Positions 7,290 to 11,782 of a DNA stretch of 11,782 nt are shown in pieces; the stretch's first letter is position 1, and each line of letters opens with the position of its first letter. Origin of the DNA: Pseudanabaenaceae cyanobacterium MP8IB2.15 (GTDB lineage Bacteria > Cyanobacteriota > Cyanobacteriia > Pseudanabaenales > Pseudanabaenaceae). Under the pieces are notes generated by a model. That model did not search any database, was not told the DNA's origin, and was given only the letters and a program-made list of their open reading frames with translations. The position numbers were made by a program, and so were the translations under genes. The DNA is taken from positions 1 through 11,782 of the forward strand of contig JARCMB010000030.1 in assembly GCA_030248825.1 (NCBI GenBank), written 5' to 3'.

Positions 7290-8759
7290 ATGGATGATTC
7301 GATCGATCGGATACAGCAAATTTTTACGATGCCAATTTTTAATATTGGTAGTAATCAGTTTTCTTTAAAATCGATCGCTTCGATTGCTTTTCTGTTTGTT
7401 ATTACCTTTATTCTTGCTCGTTTAGTTAGTCAAATTATCAAGCGATCGATACTAGCAACATTAAGGCTCGATCGAGGTTTACAAGAAGCCATAACTTCGA
7501 TTATTAATTATTTGCTGCTAACTTTGGGCGTAATTATTGTTTTACAAACAGCAGGAATTAACCTCAGTTCAATCACAGTTGTTGCTGGTGTTTTGGGCAT
7601 TGGTTTGGGTTTTGGTTTACAAAATCTCGCCAGCAATTTTATCAGTGGCTTAGTTATTTTATTTGAGCAGAAAATACGGGTCGGGGATTATGTCGAAATT
7701 AACGGATTGTTAGGCACTGTAGAGAAAATATCAATTCGATCGACGATTATTCGCACTAATGATGATGTATTTGTGATTGTGCCAAATCTGAGATTTATCG
7801 AAAACGATACAATTAATTGGAGTTATGGTGGGCATCGATGCCGAATCTTTGTCCCTGTAGGCGTGGCTTATGGCACCGATCCACTTTTACTAACTGAAGC
7901 CCTATTAGCCGCCGCTCGATCGGAATCACGTGTATTATCAAATCCTCCACCTGAAGTTTGGTTTGATAGTTTTGGTGAAAGTTCTTTAAAGTTTAAATTA
8001 TTAGTCTGGGTCGATAAACCTCATAATAGCGATCCAATTAAAAGCGGATTAAATTTCTTAATCGAATATGAATTAAGGCATAGGGGTATAGAAATACCAT
8101 TCCCACAATTAGATTTAAGACTGCGTAATATGGAGTCAATTAATAATTTGCTGCACAGACAAAATGTTGCAGAGATTAGTCATGAATCTGACACCAATGG
8201 TAGTAGACAGGATCGTAAAAAACCTCAGCCGAAACCATTTGCCGATCGAACATTACCTAACCTATTAAGACGAGTAACTTATTTCGAGAAATGTACAGAC
8301 AATGAGCTTTTAGCTTTAATTACTAATGGTTACAGAAAAACATTTGCACCCGACATTATTGTTTGCCAAGAAGATGAACCTAGCGATTGTTTTTATATTA
8401 TTTTATCGGGCAGTGTGGAAGTGATTTCACGTCGAGTTGAGAAATCGATCGCGACATTACATGAAGGTGATTTTTTTGGTGAAGTGTCTTTGCTGACAGG
8501 CACACCTCGGACTGCAACAGTTCAGACGCTAACTGAAACAATTTTATTTGTGGTCGATCGACTCCAACTGCAAAGACTACTGTTTAATCATAAAAATCTA
8601 GCTGAACAAATTGCCATTCAACTATCAGAACGCCAGCAAATTTTAATTAGCATGGGGCTACTGAATGAAGAGGATCTGAAAAAGAGTGGTGAGACGGCTC
8701 TGATGTGGGTGCGACGAAGGCTGAATTTAATTTTCGGCGTACCATTGGGAAAAGGCTAG
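7290..8759 (+). CDS. MscS-type channel with C-terminal cyclic-nucleotide-binding domain
   Basis: A 489-residue inner-membrane protein. There are three hydrophobic segments: about 28-50, 68-89 and the pore helix 93-125, whose Gly/Ala-rich run VVAGVLGIGLGFGLQNLASNF is the MscS TM3 signature. FEQKIRVGDYVEI and the MscS beta domain (about 130-180) and C-terminal alpha/beta domain (to about 280) follow. After a hydrophilic linker (about 290-320), residues 325-455 form a cyclic-nucleotide-binding fold. Its phosphate-binding cassette is FFGEVSLLTGTPRTAT, where E398 and R407 are the residues expected to contact cAMP or cGMP. The architecture matches the bacterial cyclic-nucleotide-gated (bCNG) branch of MscS, in which the nucleotide rather than tension alone is proposed to gate the pore. 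ATG 7290 is the first possible ATG after an in-frame TGA at 7251; there is no clear Shine-Dalgarno sequence. No cyclase gene lies nearby. Confidence 0.92.
   Translation: MDDSIDRIQQIFTMPIFNIGSNQFSLKSIASIAFLFVITFILARLVSQIIKRSILATLRLDRGLQEAITSIINYLLLTLGVIIVLQTAGINLSSITVVAGVLGIGLGFGLQNLASNFISGLVILFEQKIRVGDYVEINGLLGTVEKISIRSTIIRTNDDVFVIVPNLRFIENDTINWSYGGHRCRIFVPVGVAYGTDPLLLTEALLAAARSESRVLSNPPPEVWFDSFGESSLKFKLLVWVDKPHNSDPIKSGLNFLIEYELRHRGIEIPFPQLDLRLRNMESINNLLHRQNVAEISHESDTNGSRQDRKKPQPKPFADRTLPNLLRRVTYFEKCTDNELLALITNGYRKTFAPDIIVCQEDEPSDCFYIILSGSVEVISRRVEKSIATLHEGDFFGEVSLLTGTPRTATVQTLTETILFVVDRLQLQRLLFNHKNLAEQIAIQLSERQQILISMGLLNEEDLKKSGETALMWVRRRLNLIFGVPLGKG
8756..8759. other. Shared CTAG: overlapping stop codons of two convergent genes
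   Basis: The channel gene ends with TAG at 8757-8759 and the TPR gene ends with TAG at 8758-8756 on the other strand. The palindrome CTAG serves both. No non-coding space is left for a conventional terminator between the genes. Confidence 0.9.
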
Positions 8760-9556
8760 CTCTGAAATTTTAGGAATTTACCGAGGGAAGCTGTAATCGC
8801 GGGCGGCCAACGACGAGTATTTTCGACCCAATCGAGATCGCGGTAACGTGAGTCTAAACCAATAGCCGAAACCCAGTTGCTCTCAGCTTCGCCAGTTTTT
8901 TTCTGTTCCCATAGCACCGCAGTAAGGGCAGCTCTGACATCAGCAAAGTTGGGATATTTACGCAAGATATTTTTCATTTCTCGGACTGACTTCTCAGTTT
9001 CACCGACCTGATACAGGGCTAGGGCATAGTTGGCACGGGCAAAAGTAAAGTCTCGCCCAAGATTAGCAGCAGTTTTGAAGTCTTCGATCGACTCTTGCCA
9101 TAGTCCTAAACCTGCTTTAGCATTACCACGATTGTTGTAGGCGGCGGCATCTTGGCTATCCAGTTCTAAAACTCGATCGTAGTCTTCGATCGCCTCTTGC
9201 CAACGCTTCATCCCTTCTAAAGCTGTACCACGATTGAGATAAGGATCTGGGGCGGATGGAGCCAACTCAACTGATTTGTCATAATCGGTCAAAGCCTCTG
9301 CCAGCTTATTTTGACTAACTTTGGCATTACCACGATTGCTCCAAGCGGCGGCATTATCAGGAAACTGGTTGATGATCTCTGTCCAATATGTTTCGGCAAT
9401 GGCAAAATCTCCTGCACTGGTCGCCGCAAATGCCTTGGTTGCCAGACCATCTAGCTGTTCGGTTGGAGTCCGATTTAATATTTCAGCACTAGCCGATAAA
9501 AGATTCCCAGTCAAAACAAACAGAACGAGCAAAAACGATATAAACCAACGCATCAT
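8756..9556 (-). CDS. Exported TPR-repeat protein
   Basis: A 266-residue protein with a Sec-type signal peptide: MMRW, a hydrophobic core (about 5-20) and a likely cleavage site after SASA at residue 24. The mature part is mostly tetratricopeptide repeats. Clear units lie at about 69-102 (AAAWSNRGNAKVSQNKLAEA), 103-136 (PYLNRGTALEGMKRWQEA) and 137-170 (AAAYNNRGNAKAGLGLWQES), with weaker flanking units at about 35-68 and 171-204. The tail carries WVENTRRWPPAIT. TPRs are protein-protein scaffolds, so a role in assembly in the periplasm or thylakoid lumen is plausible. The tail reminds me of plant chloroplast-lumen TPR proteins, but that is from memory. The gene begins 44 bp after the histidine kinase stop on the same strand and may be co-transcribed with it. 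The start could be either of two adjacent ATGs (9556 or 9553); neither has a Shine-Dalgarno sequence. Confidence 0.85.
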   Translation of the reverse strand: MMRWFISFLLVLFVLTGNLLSASAEILNRTPTEQLDGLATKAFAATSAGDFAIAETYWTEIINQFPDNAAAWSNRGNAKVSQNKLAEALTDYDKSVELAPSAPDPYLNRGTALEGMKRWQEAIEDYDRVLELDSQDAAAYNNRGNAKAGLGLWQESIEDFKTAANLGRDFTFARANYALALYQVGETEKSVREMKNILRKYPNFADVRAALTAVLWEQKKTGEAESNWVSAIGLDSRYRDLDWVENTRRWPPAITASLGKFLKFQS

Positions 9557-9600
9557 AAAATGTTTAAGAAATATTAAGTACAGTCTAATACAGGGCTAGG

Positions 9601-11628
9601 TTATCTACTCCAGGTGAAAGAAAAAGTTGAGCCTTTACCAACTTCGGATTTAAGTTGAATCTTGCCGCCTTCGGTTTCGACTATCTTTTTGACGATCGTT
9701 AGTCCAATTCCCGTACTTTGTTTGTCCTGACCTTCTAAAGTCTGGAAAATATCAAAAATTCGCGTTTGCTGTTTAGGATCGATGCCTCTGCCATCATCGC
9801 TAATCACAAATTCATAAAACTCTGGGTATTCCTGTACCGAAATTTCCACCTTTCCATCGCGGCGATCGTGGTGCTTAATTGCATTGCCAATCAGGTTTGC
9901 GAGAACTTGGTTTAACATCACTCGCTTAGTCCGAAAAGTGGGCATATCGGAGGAAATCTCGACCGTAAAGCTGGGAGGAGGAGCTAGGGAATCTATGATA
10001 TCTGCTAGTAATTCTGCTACAGAAACCATGTCTAAAGGGATATCTTCTCTACCAATGCGAGCATATTCGAGCAGTCCATTAATTAATTCTTCCATGCGAT
10101 TAACCCTCGATCGCATCAGTTGAAGTTGCTGCTGATTTTCGGGCGGAATTATGTCAAGGAGGTCATCTTCTAGCCATGCGGTAAGGTTGGCGATCGCTCG
10201 TAGGGGAGCTTTGAGATCGTGAGAAACAATGTAGGAAAACTGGTCTAGCTCTTGATTTCGTTCTTGAATCTTTTGGAGTAGGTTAGCGTATTGCTGTTCT
10301 AGTTGCTTTTGCTCTTCGATGTCGGTGCCTGTGCCGAACCATTTAATCACTTTGCCGCGATCATCCTTTAGAGGAATAGCTTGATGTAAGTACCATCGAT
10401 AAACGCCATCATCATGCTGCCTGATTCTGCCTTCAGCTTGTAAGGGAATACCCATTTGTTGGCATACTTTCCAGCAATCGCCCAGAACCTCAACATCATC
10501 GGGATGGATAAAGGGTTTTAAACCATAGTTTTTTGCTTCTTCTGGAGTGCTTAAACCTGTGAAAGTTAACCATCTTTGATTAACGTCCAGTACTAAACCC
10601 TCGTGATCTGCGGTCCAGACTAATTGAGGAATTAGTTCGACCAAATGTCGGTAGCGTTCTTCGCTCTGCTGGAGGGCGACTAGAGTATGTTTGAGATCGC
10701 TGATATCCCTAACTACACCACGCATCCGCACTGGCTCACCTCTGTCGTTATATTCAGTGCGGGATTTAGTCCAGATCCAGCGAATTTCTCCTTTTGCCCG
10801 ACGAATACGACATTCCATATTCCATGAGGTTTGTGTCTCGATCGACTGCTGAAATTCTCGATCGACCCGCGCCCGATCTTCAGAGATCACATGGGATAGA
10901 AACATCTCATAAGTCCACGCTGGCAAAAGTCGATCGTAACCAAAAATTCGATCGTATTCGATCGAACGCCAAGCATTGTTAGTTATAAGATCTAGTTCCC
11001 ATACACCCACATCCCCTGCTCCTAGGGAAATCTCTAGACGTTCTTGAAATAGTCTTATTCTTTCTTCAGAAAGATGGCGATCTGTAATATCTGTAAATAG
11101 AACGCCAAATCTAAATTCTAGGGGTGCGTCAATTGGAAAGGCATTAACCTCATACCATCGATTCAGAGCAATAGCTTGATGCTCAAATTGCACTGACTTA
11201 CCAGTCAGTACCACCTTGCCATAGGTCTCAACCCAAAAATCTTCTAGATCGGGAACAACTTCTAGTATTGTTTTGCCAATTACTTGCTTTAGTCCTGTCA
11301 TCGGTTCAAATAGGCTGTTGACCTCCAGAAAGCGATAATCTACTGGCCGCCCCTCAGGATCGAACAACATTTCGGCGATCGAAAGTCCCTGATCGATCGA
11401 TTCAAGCAGGGTGTCATAGCGTTGCTGAATTTTTTCTGGGGATGGATTGTGGCGATCGGGTGAAGTTTTGACTCGATCGATCTCGGTGACTAAGATCTGC
11501 ACCGCCGCTTTTAATTCTGATGACCAAGTTTCAGCCGTGCCCAAAGGTGTCTGCGACCAGTCGTGAGAGCTTACGAATGACTCAATTTCTCCTGCAAATA
11601 GATCTTCCATTTTTTGCGAGGTATTCAT
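9601..11628 (-). CDS. Soluble multi-PAS sensor histidine kinase
   Basis: A 675-residue kinase with no membrane segment, so it should sense cytoplasmic signals. The N-terminal stretch DWSQTPLGTAETW (23-35) resembles the short preamble seen in many PAS kinases. Three PAS domains follow, at about 68-185, 195-315 and 322-440, each ending near a typical D-I-(T/S/E)-(D/E) junction. The second and third are PAS_3-like (HPDD and GEIRWIW motifs). The HisKA H-box SHDLKAPLRAI gives phospho-acceptor H470. The HATPase domain has N578/N582 in the N-box, DDGRGID (611-617) as G1 and GIGLTIVKK (640-648) as G2, so it is catalytically complete. There is no receiver domain and no response-regulator gene in the window, so the partner is unknown. 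PAS ligands or cofactors cannot be predicted; no GAF bilin domain is seen. ATG 11628 lacks a Shine-Dalgarno sequence; Met7 is an alternative. Confidence 0.93.
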   Translation of the reverse strand: MNTSQKMEDLFAGEIESFVSSHDWSQTPLGTAETWSSELKAAVQILVTEIDRVKTSPDRHNPSPEKIQQRYDTLLESIDQGLSIAEMLFDPEGRPVDYRFLEVNSLFEPMTGLKQVIGKTILEVVPDLEDFWVETYGKVVLTGKSVQFEHQAIALNRWYEVNAFPIDAPLEFRFGVLFTDITDRHLSEERIRLFQERLEISLGAGDVGVWELDLITNNAWRSIEYDRIFGYDRLLPAWTYEMFLSHVISEDRARVDREFQQSIETQTSWNMECRIRRAKGEIRWIWTKSRTEYNDRGEPVRMRGVVRDISDLKHTLVALQQSEERYRHLVELIPQLVWTADHEGLVLDVNQRWLTFTGLSTPEEAKNYGLKPFIHPDDVEVLGDCWKVCQQMGIPLQAEGRIRQHDDGVYRWYLHQAIPLKDDRGKVIKWFGTGTDIEEQKQLEQQYANLLQKIQERNQELDQFSYIVSHDLKAPLRAIANLTAWLEDDLLDIIPPENQQQLQLMRSRVNRMEELINGLLEYARIGREDIPLDMVSVAELLADIIDSLAPPPSFTVEISSDMPTFRTKRVMLNQVLANLIGNAIKHHDRRDGKVEISVQEYPEFYEFVISDDGRGIDPKQQTRIFDIFQTLEGQDKQSTGIGLTIVKKIVETEGGKIQLKSEVGKGSTFSFTWSR
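10190..10197. repeat. HIP1 octamer
   Basis: Perfect GCGATCGC in the histidine kinase gene, just after the H-box codons and encoding part of the HisKA domain. Confidence 0.9.
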
Positions 11629-11655
11629 ACTAAGTAAGGGTTAGCCACGGATTAG

Positions 11656-11664
11656 ATCATAGCA
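11656..11664 (-). promoter_or_regulatory. Candidate extended -10 promoter element for the histidine kinase
   Basis: TGCTATGAT on the minus strand matches the extended -10 pattern TGn-TATAAT with one mismatch. It would start transcription near 11649, about 20 bases before the kinase ATG. No good -35 hexamer is present at 17-bp spacing (CTCCTC), which extended -10 promoters can tolerate. Confidence 0.35.
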
Positions 11665-11690
11665 GAAAGTTCTAACCAGAGGAGCTTAGT

Positions 11691-11695
11691 GGAGG
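11691..11695 (+). promoter_or_regulatory. Ribosome binding site of the partial plus-strand gene
   Basis: GGAGG lies seven bases before ATG 11703. It is one of the best Shine-Dalgarno matches in the window and is the main reason for calling the downstream gene. Confidence 0.55.
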
Positions 11696-11702
11696 CTTTG
11701 CT

Positions 11703-11782
11703 ATGATAGAGCCGACTAATGTAACTTTCGATCGAACAAATTACCAAGCAAAGGCAATGTCAAAGGAAAATCATGGTGTACC
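11703..11782 (+). CDS. 5' end of an unidentified gene, truncated by the window edge
   Basis: An open frame from ATG to the window end, about 26 codons beginning MIEPTNVTFDRTNYQ. The GGAGG site at good spacing and the divergent arrangement with the kinase support it as a real start. An in-frame ATG at 11757 (MSKENHGV) is a weaker alternative. Too little is visible to assign a family; there is no signal peptide or hydrophobic segment in the visible part. Confidence 0.5.
   Translation, partial: MIEPTNVTFDRTNYQAKAMSKENHGV

Larger units (their letters stand above)
11656..11707. repeat. 9-bp inverted repeat between the divergent genes
   Basis: ATCATAGCA (11656-11664) and TGCTATGAT (11699-11707) are perfect reverse complements 34 bp apart. 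They flank the centre of the 74-bp divergent intergenic region. The right arm contains the ATG of the plus-strand gene. The pair could be an operator coordinating both genes, or two outward extended -10 elements. Confidence 0.5.
1..11782. repeat. Dispersed CGATCG palindromes (HIP1-like)
   Basis: The hexamer CGATCG occurs about 50 times by hand count, spread through genes on both strands, against about 3 expected from length alone. About 20 copies extend to TCGATCGA. Only four are full HIP1 (GCGATCGC), listed separately. HIP1 is a known cyanobacterial genome-wide repeat; its function is unsettled. The densest run is five copies at 10839-10964. Confidence 0.9.

Noticed and set aside
9601..11628. 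Phytochrome or hybrid kinase
   Set aside because: The H-box resembles phytochrome-type kinases, but there is no GAF/PHY bilin-binding region and no receiver domain.

Overview
The window looks like a cyanobacterial chromosome segment. The CGATCG core of the cyanobacterial HIP1 palindrome is hugely over-represented: about 50 copies by hand count, against about 3 expected by chance. The protein families also fit a cyanobacterium: a glutamate synthase with an NtcA-like box, a cyclic-nucleotide-binding MscS channel, a multi-PAS histidine kinase and a secreted TPR protein. I cannot name the genus. The dominant 8-mer here is TCGATCGA rather than the classical HIP1 GCGATCGC.

Layout. 1-2144 (minus) is the N-terminal part of a glutamate synthase large subunit that runs off the left edge. 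2145-2288 is its upstream region, with a perfect GTA-N8-TAC site and a small palindrome. 2289-7033 (minus) is a three-gene, same-strand cluster: a SWI2/SNF2 helicase, then a small PD-(D/E)XK nuclease-like protein, then a SWIM zinc-finger protein. Two of the three have clear ribosome binding sites, and the helicase stop codon overlaps the nuclease's Shine-Dalgarno sequence, so they are probably one operon. 7034-7289 is an AT-rich divergent intergenic region with palindromes and a short direct repeat. 7290-8759 (plus) is an MscS-type channel fused to a C-terminal cyclic-nucleotide-binding domain. It converges on a TPR protein (8756-9556, minus), and the two genes share one CTAG tetranucleotide as overlapping stop codons. 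Upstream of the TPR gene on the same strand, 44 bp away, is a soluble three-PAS histidine kinase (9601-11628). A divergent gene with a good Shine-Dalgarno sequence appears to start at 11703 and leaves the window.

How the genes fit together. Glutamate synthase is core nitrogen assimilation and is the most plausible NtcA/2-oxoglutarate-linked gene here. The helicase, nuclease and SWIM cluster is the most interesting unit. SNF2-SWIM pairing is a known bacterial association, but a stand-alone nuclease fold placed between them makes a helicase-plus-nuclease cassette that could serve DNA repair or phage defence. This is inference: the nuclease family may be common and unlinked elsewhere in cyanobacteria. 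The channel and the kinase are ordinary sensory and osmotic functions.

No tRNA, rRNA, CRISPR array, transposase or prophage gene was seen. No stretch longer than 300 bp lacks a gene.
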